This document shows, piece by piece, positions 14,990 to 22,351 of a DNA stretch of 26,908 nucleotides; within the stretch, counting starts at the first letter, position 1, and every line of letters starts with the position of its first letter. The notes under the pieces were generated by a model. The model saw nothing but the letters and a program-made list of their open reading frames with translations. It did not search any database and was not told the DNA's origin. The stretch comes from Thiobacillus sp. UBA2186 (GTDB lineage: Bacteria > Pseudomonadota > Gammaproteobacteria > Burkholderiales > Thiobacillaceae): assembly GCA_002327405.1 (NCBI GenBank), contig DCVO01000081.1, forward strand, positions 1 to 26,908. The letters run 5' to 3'. The translations under genes and the position numbers were made by a program.

Positions 14990-15080
14990 GGAAGCATCTG
15001 ACAAGGGCAAACCCGTCGTGAGGCGGGGACGCAAAATCTCCGGTCTGGGGACGTTCCAGATAGCGGGATTGCCGGATGAC
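14990..15080 (+). ncRNA. Cyclic-di-GMP class I riboswitch (GEMM-I) aptamer
   Basis: The conserved blocks of the GEMM-I aptamer appear in the right order and spacing. AAGGGCAAACC (15003-15013) is followed by a hairpin CCCGTC/GGCGGG closed by a GTGA (GNRA) tetraloop, then GGGACGCAAA (15026-15035) and CTCCGG. A second hairpin TCTGG/CCAGA comes next, then TAGCGGGATTGCCGG (15061-15075). CATC (14995-14998) and GATG (15075-15078) can form the closing P1 stem. The base corresponding to G20 of the Vibrio Vc2 aptamer is G, which favours c-di-GMP over cGAMP. The motif lies about 95 bp ahead of the DUF1631 start codon and on the same strand. Confidence 0.88.
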
Positions 15081-15115
15081 GGCAGGCGTACTGGTATTCC
15101 CCCAGCATTTTGTGC

Positions 15116-15168
15116 CCTTGTATTCTTGGCTTTCCGGCGCTCAGCAACCCAAGGAATATGCCAAGGAG
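15116..15168 (+). promoter_or_regulatory. Shine-Dalgarno-sequestering hairpin (probable expression platform)
   Basis: CCTTG (15116-15120) pairs with CAAGG (15162-15166), and TATTCTTGG (15121-15129) pairs with CCAAGGAATA (15149-15158) with one bulged base. The two helices stack with a 3-nt bulge. This buries AAGG of the Shine-Dalgarno AAGGAG (15163-15168), which lies 6 nt ahead of ATG 15175. There is no T tract, so translational control is more likely than termination. How the aptamer would switch this stem is not evident by eye. Confidence 0.55.
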
Positions 15169-15174
15169 AAGAAC

Positions 15175-17355
15175 ATGTCAGATAGTGGCATTGTCAATTT
15201 AAGCGATTACAGCAAGGGCCGGCGCAATGCAATCAGCGTCGAGCATCTCAAGTTCCTGCATGAAGGCAGGGACATGCTGGCAACCGGTGTCATCAGGGAG
15301 TTGTCCGGCCAGACCGAAGCCATGGAAAGCAGCCTGCTCGGGCTCGCCGATCATGCGCCGCTGGTCGAGACGCGCGACTATTATTTCCAGGCGCTGAATC
15401 TGCTCACGCGGCAGGGGACGGAGCTTTTTCAGGCCTGCAAACAGGCCTTGATCCAGGCCGTCAATGCAGAATGGGGCGAAACCTCCGGGCAGCAACCTGT
15501 GCTGGCCGAGTTGTCCCTGATGGATGACACCGATTACGAAGCCACGCTTGCCGTCAACAAATCGAGTTCGCGCCTGCGTTTCAATTGCGCCGAAGAGCTG
15601 GTCGGCCTGGATGCACGCATGGGGATTTTGCTGGGTCGCCCGCAGCTTGCCGCCGACGAAAATCCGTTGGGCCCCAAGCTGATTTGCGAGGCCCTGCTCG
15701 AGGGCATGGGCAAACTGAAGATCGAGCAAAAAGTCCAGCTTGTGTTGCTGAACCAGTTTGATCTGGTGCTCTACCCCGAGCTTCCGATCATTTACCAGGA
15801 AATCAATCGTTTCCTTCTCGGCAAGGGCATCCTGCCCGATTTCAAGGCGGGCATCCGCAGCCGGCCCGACCAGGCCGGACGCGTGAAATCGCGCCAGCCG
15901 GAGCAGACCGAGCTTCTGGGCTTGTTTGAAAAAATGGTTTCTGCGCAAGGCGCAGGCGGTTCGGGCGTTCCCGGGGTGTCCGCGTCCGGGCAGGCGGCCG
16001 GCGCCGGCGCGGCCTTGCTCGGCATCAGCATGCTGGAAGCGCTCAATCGCCTCCAGGTCGGTGCGCTCAACCTGCCTGGCGGGGTGACGATCGATTTGCG
16101 CAGTTCGCTCACCGGCAGCGGCGGGATCCCCAATGTGGTGCGCGAGCTCCAGCAAAGCCCGGCCATGCTGTCGGCCAGCCAGATCGAAACGGTGATGATC
16201 GATGCCGTGGCCATGCTGTTCGACTACCTGTTCGAGGACCAGGCCATCCCCGAGCATCTCAAGCAGTTGATCGCCAAGCTGCAGGTGCCGGTACTCAAGA
16301 TCGCCATTCTGGACCGCGGTTTCTTCACGCAACGCGACCATCCGGCGCGCCGAGTGCTGGACATGATCGCATCGCTTGCCGTGCAGCCGGAAGGCAAGGA
16401 AGGCAAGGTCGATCCGCTGCAGGCCGAGGTGGAAGCGGTCATTGAAAAAATCATCAACGAGTTCGACCAGGACGCCAGCGTATTCGAACAGGCCTGCGGC
16501 GCCTTGGCCGAGCTGCAGACAAAGCGCGAACGGGAACTGGAAGCAGGCATGGCCGACAGCGTCGCTGAGATCCAGCGCGCCGAGCGCAGCGAAATGGCTG
16601 AAACCGTGGTGCGCGACCATATCCGCCGCGCCCTTGCCGAACAGCCCGCTCCGGAAACCATTGCGATCTTCCTGCGCGACCACTGGGCGCCTTTGCTGAT
16701 CCGCGAATTTATCGACGAGGGAGAAACCTCGCCGCATCTTTCCGCCCACATCGAAACCATGCGCGAACTGCTGTGGAGCGTGCAGAACAAGCCGGACATG
16801 GACAGCCGCCTGATGATGGTGCGGATTTTGCCGGGACTGCTGAAACGCCTGCGCGAGGGCGTGGATAAAGTCAGCATGCCTGCCGAGGCCGTTGAGAAAT
16901 TCTTTGCCGGCCTCGTTACCTTGCATGCCAATGCCGTACGTCCCAGTTCCCTGACGGTGCCCTTGCCCGACGCCGAGGCGCTGCTCGATGATTTGCCGTC
17001 CGAGGATGCGGACGCCGAAACTGCGGGCCTGAACGACCCGAGGTATGCCGAGCCCCTGCCCGAGATCGAGGACGAATTCTCGCTTTGCGCGCAGTCGCTG
17101 CAAAAGGGCGACAGGCTGCAATTCCATCACGATGACGGCAGCTCCAATTGGGTGCATGTGGTATGGGTGAGCGGGCTCAAGGGCAATTACCTGTTTGCCG
17201 ACATGAATGGCCACAACATGTTTTCCATCAGCCCCCAGCGCCTGGCGGACAAGATGCGTTCCGGGCGGGCAGTGCTGATGGGGCGCGAATCCGTAACCGA
17301 ATCGGCATTCGGCAAGCTGATATCCTTCTTCAAGCAGCGCGTCATGTCGGCTTGA
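15175..17355 (+). CDS. DUF1631 family protein under a c-di-GMP riboswitch
   Basis: The 726-aa product is a soluble, mostly helical protein of the DUF1631 family, which is common in beta- and gammaproteobacteria and has no settled function. Family landmarks are LSLMDDTDYEATLAV (about residue 117), the DARMGILLGRP and NPLGPKLICEALL segments after it, and a Gly/Ala-rich linker near residues 260-285. The C-terminal 80 residues (DRLQFHHDDGSSNWVHVVWV, LFADMNGHNMFSI) look like a separate small beta domain. I see no canonical PilZ RxxxR motif. ATG 15175 has AAGGAG at good spacing; an upstream in-frame ATG at 15076 would start inside the riboswitch and is rejected. The older label thymidine phosphorylase for this family has no support here. 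Confidence 0.85.
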   Translation: MSDSGIVNLSDYSKGRRNAISVEHLKFLHEGRDMLATGVIRELSGQTEAMESSLLGLADHAPLVETRDYYFQALNLLTRQGTELFQACKQALIQAVNAEWGETSGQQPVLAELSLMDDTDYEATLAVNKSSSRLRFNCAEELVGLDARMGILLGRPQLAADENPLGPKLICEALLEGMGKLKIEQKVQLVLLNQFDLVLYPELPIIYQEINRFLLGKGILPDFKAGIRSRPDQAGRVKSRQPEQTELLGLFEKMVSAQGAGGSGVPGVSASGQAAGAGAALLGISMLEALNRLQVGALNLPGGVTIDLRSSLTGSGGIPNVVRELQQSPAMLSASQIETVMIDAVAMLFDYLFEDQAIPEHLKQLIAKLQVPVLKIAILDRGFFTQRDHPARRVLDMIASLAVQPEGKEGKVDPLQAEVEAVIEKIINEFDQDASVFEQACGALAELQTKRERELEAGMADSVAEIQRAERSEMAETVVRDHIRRALAEQPAPETIAIFLRDHWAPLLIREFIDEGETSPHLSAHIETMRELLWSVQNKPDMDSRLMMVRILPGLLKRLREGVDKVSMPAEAVEKFFAGLVTLHANAVRPSSLTVPLPDAEALLDDLPSEDADAETAGLNDPRYAEPLPEIEDEFSLCAQSLQKGDRLQFHHDDGSSNWVHVVWVSGLKGNYLFADMNGHNMFSISPQRLADKMRSGRAVLMGRESVTESAFGKLISFFKQRVMSA

Positions 17356-17380
17356 TCGCAACGGGCCGGCAAAGACAAGG

Positions 17381-17405
17381 ACGGGCCTCTGGCCCGTTTT
17401 TGTTT
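17381..17405 (+). terminator. Intrinsic terminator of the DUF1631 gene
   Basis: ACGGGCC (17381-17387) pairs perfectly with GGCCCGT (17391-17397) across a 3-nt loop and runs into TTTTTGTTT. It lies 25 bp after the stop codon, so the DUF1631 gene is a single-gene unit. Confidence 0.85.
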
Positions 17406-17470
17406 GGTCGTTTCGCTCATGGCATGCCGAAGACGCTGCCCGCCTCTCCCCGATTTGGTAGCATGGCGAC

Positions 17471-18499
17471 ATGGATTTTTCCCGCAAGCTGATCGATTGG
17501 CAGCGCCGCCATGGACGCCACCGCCTACCGTGGCAAACAAGCCGCGATCCCTATGGAATCTGGGTCTCTGAAATCATGCTGCAGCAGACACAGGTGGGTA
17601 CCGTCATCCCTTATTTCGAGCGCTTCATGGCGCGTTTTCCGAACATCGCCGTGCTTGCGGGGAGCGGCGTCGAAGAAGTGCTCACTTGCTGGGCTGGGCT
17701 TGGGTACTATGCACGCGGCCGCAACCTGCATCAGGCCGCGCGGCAAATCCTGGAAAAACATCAAGGCATATTTCCGCGTGAATTCGACCATATTCTCGCC
17801 TTGCCCGGAGTCGGGCGCTCGACCGCTGCCGCCATCGGCGCTTTTGCCTTCGGCGAGCGCCGCGCCATCCTGGATGGCAATGTGAAGCGCGTGCTGACGC
17901 GCGCATTCGGCATCGAAGGCTGGCCGGGGGGCAAAGTGGTTGAAGACCGCTTGTGGCAATTGAGCGAAAACCTGCTGCCGGAAACGGATATCGGGATTTA
18001 TACCCAGGCGCTGATGGACCTGGGCGCCACGGTCTGCACACGCGGGAAACCAAAGTGCGCGCTATGCCCGCTCGCTGCCGAGTGCGTCGCCTTCGCGCAG
18101 GATCGCGTCGCCAGTCTGCCGGCGCCGCGCCCCAGAAAAGCGCTGCCCGAGCGCAGCGCGACGCTGATGGTCATTCGCCATGGCCGTGACGTCCTGCTGG
18201 TCAGGCGTCCGGCTTCGGGAATCTGGGGCGGATTATGGAGCCTGCCCGAAGCCGCAGGCGACAGCGCTGCCGCCTGCATGCAATTGACCGGCCGGGCGCC
18301 GGCGCGAGTTGAAGAGCTGCAGGGTTTCGCCCACACGTTCACGCATTTCCGGCTGTCCATACTGCCGCTGGTGCTGACGCTCGATACGCATGCCCCCGCG
18401 GCGGCCGAACCGGGCGCAGTGTGGATGGATCATGCCGATGCGGTGAACGCCGCCATTCCCAGGCCGGTAAAAACCATACTGGAAAATCTCGCGACATGA
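17471..18499 (+). CDS. mutY: A/G-specific adenine DNA glycosylase MutY
   Basis: MutY removes adenine mispaired with 8-oxoguanine. The 342-aa product has the catalytic Glu in SEIMLQQTQV (about 33-42), the helix-hairpin-helix LPGVGRSTA (about 111-119), and the catalytic Asp in AILDGNVKR (about 135). The 4Fe-4S ligands follow the C-x6-C-x2-C-x5-C pattern (about 188-204). The C-terminal NUDIX-like domain that recognises 8-oxoG follows (RRPASGIWGGLWSLPE). The start has no strong Shine-Dalgarno, but the N-terminus is standard. tatD starts 4 bp after the stop. Confidence 0.96.
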   Translation: MDFSRKLIDWQRRHGRHRLPWQTSRDPYGIWVSEIMLQQTQVGTVIPYFERFMARFPNIAVLAGSGVEEVLTCWAGLGYYARGRNLHQAARQILEKHQGIFPREFDHILALPGVGRSTAAAIGAFAFGERRAILDGNVKRVLTRAFGIEGWPGGKVVEDRLWQLSENLLPETDIGIYTQALMDLGATVCTRGKPKCALCPLAAECVAFAQDRVASLPAPRPRKALPERSATLMVIRHGRDVLLVRRPASGIWGGLWSLPEAAGDSAAACMQLTGRAPARVEELQGFAHTFTHFRLSILPLVLTLDTHAPAAAEPGAVWMDHADAVNAAIPRPVKTILENLAT

Positions 18500-18503
18500 T
18501 CGC

Positions 18504-19298
18504 ATGATGCTGATCGATACGCATTGCCACCTCGATGCCGCGGAATACGATGCAGACCGCGACGAAGTAGCTCGGCGCGCGCGTGAGGCCGGGGTCGGGC
18601 GCATTGTCGTGCCTGCGGTTGCCGCCTTCAATTTCCAGGCTGTGGTGGATTGCCGCCGCTATGCGGGCATCGACGTCGCGCTGGGCATGCATCCCATGTA
18701 TGTGCATGTGCACCGCGAGGAACACCTGGCACTGCTGGATGAGGCGATTCGGAAGGAGCATCCGGTGGCCATCGGCGAAATCGGCCTGGATCGTTTTCAG
18801 TCGCGCATGGACCGGCCCGGCGTGCACGAAGAGGATCTCGAGCGCCAGGAATTCTTTTTCGTCGAGCAACTGAAGCTGGCGGCCAGGTACGATCTGCCGG
18901 TGCTTCTGCACATCCGCCGCGCCAACGACCAGATACTCAAGCAGCTGCGCCGCATCAGGGTGCCGGGCGGCATTGCGCACGCCTTCAACGGTTCCATGCA
19001 GCAGGCCCGGGAATACCTCAAGCTCGGCTTCAAGCTGGGCTTCGGCGGCGCCATGACTTACACGCGCGCCACCAGCCTGCGCAAGCTGGCGGCCGAACTG
19101 CCGCTGGATGCGATCGTGCTGGAAACCGACGGGCCGGACATTCCGCCCGAGTGGATCGCGAAACGGCGCAACGAGCCTGCGGAACTGCCAGGGATTGCGC
19201 AGGTTTTGGCCGAACTGCGCGGCATCAGCGTCGAGGAAGTGGCGCAGCGTACTACCGCGAATGCGCAGCAGGTATTGAAGCTCAAAGCCAGCGCCTGA
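18504..19298 (+). CDS. TatD family metal-dependent hydrolase
   Basis: The 264-aa TIM-barrel product has all TatD metal-ligand motifs: DTHCHLD near the N-terminus, AIGEIGLD, VLLHIRRAND, GIAHAFNGS and VLETDGPDIPPEW. TatD-type enzymes are Mg2+-dependent DNases or related hydrolases. This one may be a YjjV/TatD paralogue, so I leave the symbol empty. Two ATG codons in tandem (18504 and 18507) are possible starts. Its 3' end overlaps the convergent methyltransferase gene by 17 bp. Confidence 0.9.
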   Translation: MMLIDTHCHLDAAEYDADRDEVARRAREAGVGRIVVPAVAAFNFQAVVDCRRYAGIDVALGMHPMYVHVHREEHLALLDEAIRKEHPVAIGEIGLDRFQSRMDRPGVHEEDLERQEFFFVEQLKLAARYDLPVLLHIRRANDQILKQLRRIRVPGGIAHAFNGSMQQAREYLKLGFKLGFGGAMTYTRATSLRKLAAELPLDAIVLETDGPDIPPEWIAKRRNEPAELPGIAQVLAELRGISVEEVAQRTTANAQQVLKLKASA

Positions 19299-19743
19299 CG
19301 TGCCTGCAATATTGTGCGTAGGTTTCGCCGAATCTGGCGGTGAGATGCGCTTCCTCGTTGCGGATCACGCCGTAGCGAATGGCGGCCCACACGATGGGGT
19401 AGAGAAGCAGCGGCCACAGATTGCCCCAGATCAGCATGACGCCGAAATAGATTGTGCTGTCGGCAAGGTAGATGGGGTTGCGCGAAAAGGCGAAGGGTCC
19501 GTGCTGGACCAGGTGCGCCACGCCTTTGTAGGGGTTCACCGTGGTGTGGTGGCGGAACATGGTCCACGCCGCCCACAGCATCAGTACGCTGCCCAGCGCG
19601 ACCAGCAGCCAGCCGATGCCCGGAAGTCTGGGCAAGGGCAGCGGCAGCCGTTCGTGCAGTTCCCATGCCGCCCACAATGCCGCCACGTAGATAAGCGGCG
19701 GCGGCAGCAGGGTGGCGGGGCGCTTGCGGCTGTTGCGGATCAT
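19282..19743 (-). CDS. Isoprenylcysteine carboxyl methyltransferase-like membrane protein
   Basis: The 153-aa product has three or four membrane helices and the ICMT/PEMT core: VNPYKGVAHLVQHGPFAFSR and then NPIYLA, with the C-terminal EEAHLTARFGETYAQYCRHV. Bacterial members are probable S-adenosylmethionine-dependent methyltransferases of unknown substrate. ATG 19743 overlaps the stop of the thioredoxin gene by 4 bp, so it is the last gene of the minus-strand cassette. The 17-bp overlap with tatD is convergent, and no terminator is visible. Confidence 0.85.
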   Translation of the reverse strand: MIRNSRKRPATLLPPPLIYVAALWAAWELHERLPLPLPRLPGIGWLLVALGSVLMLWAAWTMFRHHTTVNPYKGVAHLVQHGPFAFSRNPIYLADSTIYFGVMLIWGNLWPLLLYPIVWAAIRYGVIRNEEAHLTARFGETYAQYCRHVRRWL

Positions 19744-20276
19744 TTTTCTGCGAGCATGCTTTCGATCAGCCGCAGCATTTCCGGATGGTCGAATTCCCTG
19801 CCGCCGATTGCGCCATGGGCCAGGCGGCCCTGCTTGTCGACGAAGAAGGTGGTCGGCAGTCCGCGCACAGGCCAGGGTGCCATGGCCTCGCCGTCGAGAT
19901 CGAGCAGGATGGGAAACCGCGGCTGCAGGTCCAGCGTGGAATTGAACTGGTCGATCATGTCGGCGGTTTCTCCTTCGTTGACACCCAGGATCACGACGGG
20001 CCTGCCCTCCATTTTCAGCCGCAGCCGTTCCATGGAGGGAAATTCTCGGCGGCAGGGCGGACACCAGGTCGCCCAGAAATTGACGATGACGACCTTGCCG
20101 CGCAGCTTGGCAAGTTCAACCGCCTGGCCGTCCATGTCCTTCAGCTTCATCGCCGGCGCCACGACGCGAGGATTGAAAGGGGTATGCGAGAATTGCAGCG
20201 GAGGCTCGGCACTTGTCGCCAGTGCCGGCACGGCCAGCAGAAGGAGACTAGTCAAAAGATGACGGACACTGAACAT
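19740..20276 (-). CDS. TlpA-like thioredoxin family protein (periplasmic)
   Basis: The 178-aa product has a signal peptide (hydrophobic stretch about 6-20, likely cleavage after SA or TSA). A TlpA/ResA-type thioredoxin domain follows with active site WCPPC (about 71-75) in VNFWATWCPPCRREFPSM, and the cis-Pro segment GLPTTFFVDKQG. It should act as a thiol-disulfide oxidoreductase in the periplasm, for example in cytochrome c maturation or protein repair. The start overlaps the upstream gene by 29 bp and the stop overlaps the downstream gene by 4 bp. Confidence 0.92.
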   Translation of the reverse strand: MFSVRHLLTSLLLLAVPALATSAEPPLQFSHTPFNPRVVAPAMKLKDMDGQAVELAKLRGKVVIVNFWATWCPPCRREFPSMERLRLKMEGRPVVILGVNEGETADMIDQFNSTLDLQPRFPILLDLDGEAMAPWPVRGLPTTFFVDKQGRLAHGAIGGREFDHPEMLRLIESMLAEK

Positions 20277-20847
20277 TCTGCATCTTTCCTTCGTAGAGTC
20301 TGCCGTTTTGCTTCCAGCGGTGGAGCACGTCGAAGCGGCTGCCGGCAGGGAGGGCGAACGTGGTCATGCCCTGGTTCCAGTCGCCCGGGAAAAAAGTTTG
20401 TTCCACCGGGAACTGTGACCATTCGAATGCGAGCCTGACCGGCCTGGAAAAATTGCGCGGCTGCCAGCGGGTGAGCCAGTCGTGCTTGGTCAGCAAGGCT
20501 TTCGGCTGGCCACTGCCCTCGGGCAGGTAATGCCAGTCGGCGAGGTTGTGGTCGATGGCTTGTTTGCCTTCGTTGCGCACTACCGTCATGTAGACGCAGG
20601 CATGGGCGAATTCCTCGACGGACTGCTTGTCCATGCCGCGCCCCAGCATGAAGGCGCGCGCCTGTTCAGGCGTGATCTGGGTGAGCCTGAGGTGTACGCC
20701 TTTGGTGTCGACCTCCCAGGTCGGAATGCCGGTATCGGGGTCGAGGCTGAGGCGGGTAATGCCTTCCTGGGGGGCGGCTGCATGCGGCGCGGTGGCAAAA
20801 AACACTCCGGCAAGGAACGAAGCAGAGATGAAACCGCGCAATCTCAA
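20248..20847 (-). CDS. Secreted protein of unknown function
   Basis: The 199-aa product has an N-terminal signal peptide (FISASFLAGVFFATAPHAA, about residues 6-24). The mature domain contains several conserved-looking motifs (LDPDTGIPTWEVDTKG, FAHACVYMTVVRNEG, FFPGDWNQGMTTFALP). I do not recognise the family. No ATG is in a suitable place. TTG 20847, which overlaps the folE stop (TTGA), or TTG 20841 would give the signal peptide; I chose the first by analogy with the other overlaps in this cassette. Position between folE and a periplasmic thioredoxin suggests an envelope redox or folding context, which is inference. Confidence 0.75.
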   Translation of the reverse strand: MRLRGFISASFLAGVFFATAPHAAAPQEGITRLSLDPDTGIPTWEVDTKGVHLRLTQITPEQARAFMLGRGMDKQSVEEFAHACVYMTVVRNEGKQAIDHNLADWHYLPEGSGQPKALLTKHDWLTRWQPRNFSRPVRLAFEWSQFPVEQTFFPGDWNQGMTTFALPAGSRFDVLHRWKQNGRLYEGKMQNVQCPSSFD

Positions 20848-21509
20848 ATCCGCGCCCCCTGGATGGCGCGCAGGAACTCGTTGCGCAACTGGTCGCTGTT
20901 CTCGAAGCAGCCGGAAAAGGCCTGGGTCACCACGCGCTCGTCGCCGCGGCGGTCCTCGCCCAGCAGCAGGCAAAGCTGTTCGGCCTCGATGATGCAGGCC
21001 GCGCCCGCCGCCTTGCCGTGCTCCATCATGGCTTCGGCGATGTCGCGCGTCATCCACTCCTGATAGGTGAAGCGGTGGCCGATTGCATCCACCAGGCGGG
21101 CGATACGGCCGAAGCCGTGCAGCCTGCCGCCCGGGATGTAGGCGACATGCGCGACGCCGCGGAACGGCACCAGATGGTGCGGGCACACGCCATGGATGGC
21201 GATGCCGCGCACCACCACCATGTCGCGGCGCTCGTCATTGAAACCTTCGCCCAGTGCCTCGCCGGGGTCGAGGGCATAGCCGCCCAGCAGGCGCCTTTGC
21301 CAAAGTTCGCGCACGCGCTGGGCGGTGCGCCCCGTGTGCACCGTGTCCGAGGGCACGCCGCAGGCGGCGAGCAGGTCCTTGACCGCGCGCTCGAAGGCCT
21401 CGGCGTCGAAGCTGCCGGTCTGCGCGATGCCGTAGCCCGTGGGGCGGGCGCCGCCGCCCCCGTGATGCTCGGCCTCGTCGTCGCCGCAGCAGGCGTGGTC
21501 GCCGGTCAT
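20844..21509 (-). CDS. folE: GTP cyclohydrolase I family protein, divergent active site
   Basis: The 221-aa product belongs to the FolE/T-fold family, which converts GTP to dihydroneopterin triphosphate. The zinc ligands are kept: C and H in CPHHLVPFRG (about 107-116) and C in EAEQLCLLL (about 180). YQE at the GTP site also remains. Compared from memory with E. coli FolE, the lysine of GLSK is Arg (GFGR), His179 before the last zinc Cys is Gln, and Arg185 is Gly. A Cys/His/Asp-rich tail (DHACCGDDEAEHH) starts the protein. It may be a canonical enzyme tolerant of these changes or a specialised paralogue. It overlaps the hydrolase stop by 1 bp and the next gene by 4 bp. Confidence 0.82.
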   Translation of the reverse strand: MTGDHACCGDDEAEHHGGGGARPTGYGIAQTGSFDAEAFERAVKDLLAACGVPSDTVHTGRTAQRVRELWQRRLLGGYALDPGEALGEGFNDERRDMVVVRGIAIHGVCPHHLVPFRGVAHVAYIPGGRLHGFGRIARLVDAIGHRFTYQEWMTRDIAEAMMEHGKAAGAACIIEAEQLCLLLGEDRRGDERVVTQAFSGCFENSDQLRNEFLRAIQGARI

Positions 21510-22288
21510 TACTTGAACACCGATTTCAGGAAGTCCAGGGTGTGCGCCCAGGAGCTGTGGTCGGCGTGCGCGTCGTATTTCAGCGGCAGGTTGAATTTCG
21601 CCGCGTACACATCAGCTTCGGTGTTGGTGAAGGTGTGCAGTGCGCCGGGATAGGACACCAGTTGCCAGTCAGCCTTGGCGTTGCTCATTTCGGTCTTGAA
21701 GGCCTCCACATGCTCCGGGGGCACCATGGGGTCGGCCTCGCCGGTGAACACGCGCACCTTGGCCTTGATGCCACCGGGTTTCACAGAAACGTCAGTGGCG
21801 AGGATGCCGTGGTAGCTGACCACGCCTTTCAAGGGCTCGCCGGCACGCGCCATGTTGAGCACGATGCCGCCGCCGAAGCAGTAGCCCAGCGCGGCAATCT
21901 GGCCGCGCTTGACCATGGGCTGGACGTCGAGGAATTTCTGCGCGGCCGCGAAGCGCGCGCGCATGAGAGGCGGGTTCTTGTTGACAGCTCCGGCCATGGC
22001 GCCGGCGTCCTTGGGGTTGTCGGCAGTCTTGCCGTCGCCGTACATGTCCACGGCAAGCGCGACATAGCCGGCTTCGGCCAGCATGTTGGCGCGCTTCTTT
22101 GCGTAGTCGTTCAGGCCCCACCACTCATGCACCACCAGCACACCCGGGCGCTTGCCCTTGATGGCGTCGTCGTAGGCCATGTAGCCCTTCATCTTGACGC
22201 CGTCGGCGACGTATTCGACGGTCTTGCCGACCACGGCGGCCTGGGCGGCGAGGGGCAGCAGCAGGAACAAAGACAATAACCACTTCAT
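21509..22288 (-). CDS. Dienelactone hydrolase family protein (exported)
   Basis: The 259-aa product has a signal peptide (about residues 1-18, LLPLAAQA) and a dienelactone-hydrolase alpha/beta domain. The nucleophile is the Cys in GYCFGGG (about 134-140), the Asp is in TGEADPMVP (about 184), and the His is in GALHTFTN (about 217). PGVLVVHEWWGLNDY is a family signature. The substrate is unknown; an exported location argues against aromatic degradation in the cytosol. AAGGAG is well placed ahead of the ATG. It heads the cassette of five tightly overlapping genes. Confidence 0.9.
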   Translation of the reverse strand: MKWLLSLFLLLPLAAQAAVVGKTVEYVADGVKMKGYMAYDDAIKGKRPGVLVVHEWWGLNDYAKKRANMLAEAGYVALAVDMYGDGKTADNPKDAGAMAGAVNKNPPLMRARFAAAQKFLDVQPMVKRGQIAALGYCFGGGIVLNMARAGEPLKGVVSYHGILATDVSVKPGGIKAKVRVFTGEADPMVPPEHVEAFKTEMSNAKADWQLVSYPGALHTFTNTEADVYAAKFNLPLKYDAHADHSSWAHTLDFLKSVFK

Positions 22289-22351
22289 GGTTTTTCTCCT
22301 TATGGGTTGGGGTTAAGGAAAGATAGCACCAGTCGGCAAAACTTGCCTACC

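Noticed and set aside
15076..15174. N-terminal extension of the DUF1631 protein from ATG 15076
   Set aside because: The ATG lies inside the riboswitch P1 strand, lacks a Shine-Dalgarno, and the added residues are not conserved-looking. ATG 15175 has AAGGAG at 6 bp.
15199..17487. Long minus-strand ORF (762 codons) opposite the DUF1631 gene
   Set aside because: It mirrors a real coding frame in GC-rich DNA, is rich in His, Gln and Arg without domain motifs, and has no ribosome-binding site. The plus frame has family motifs and a clear start.
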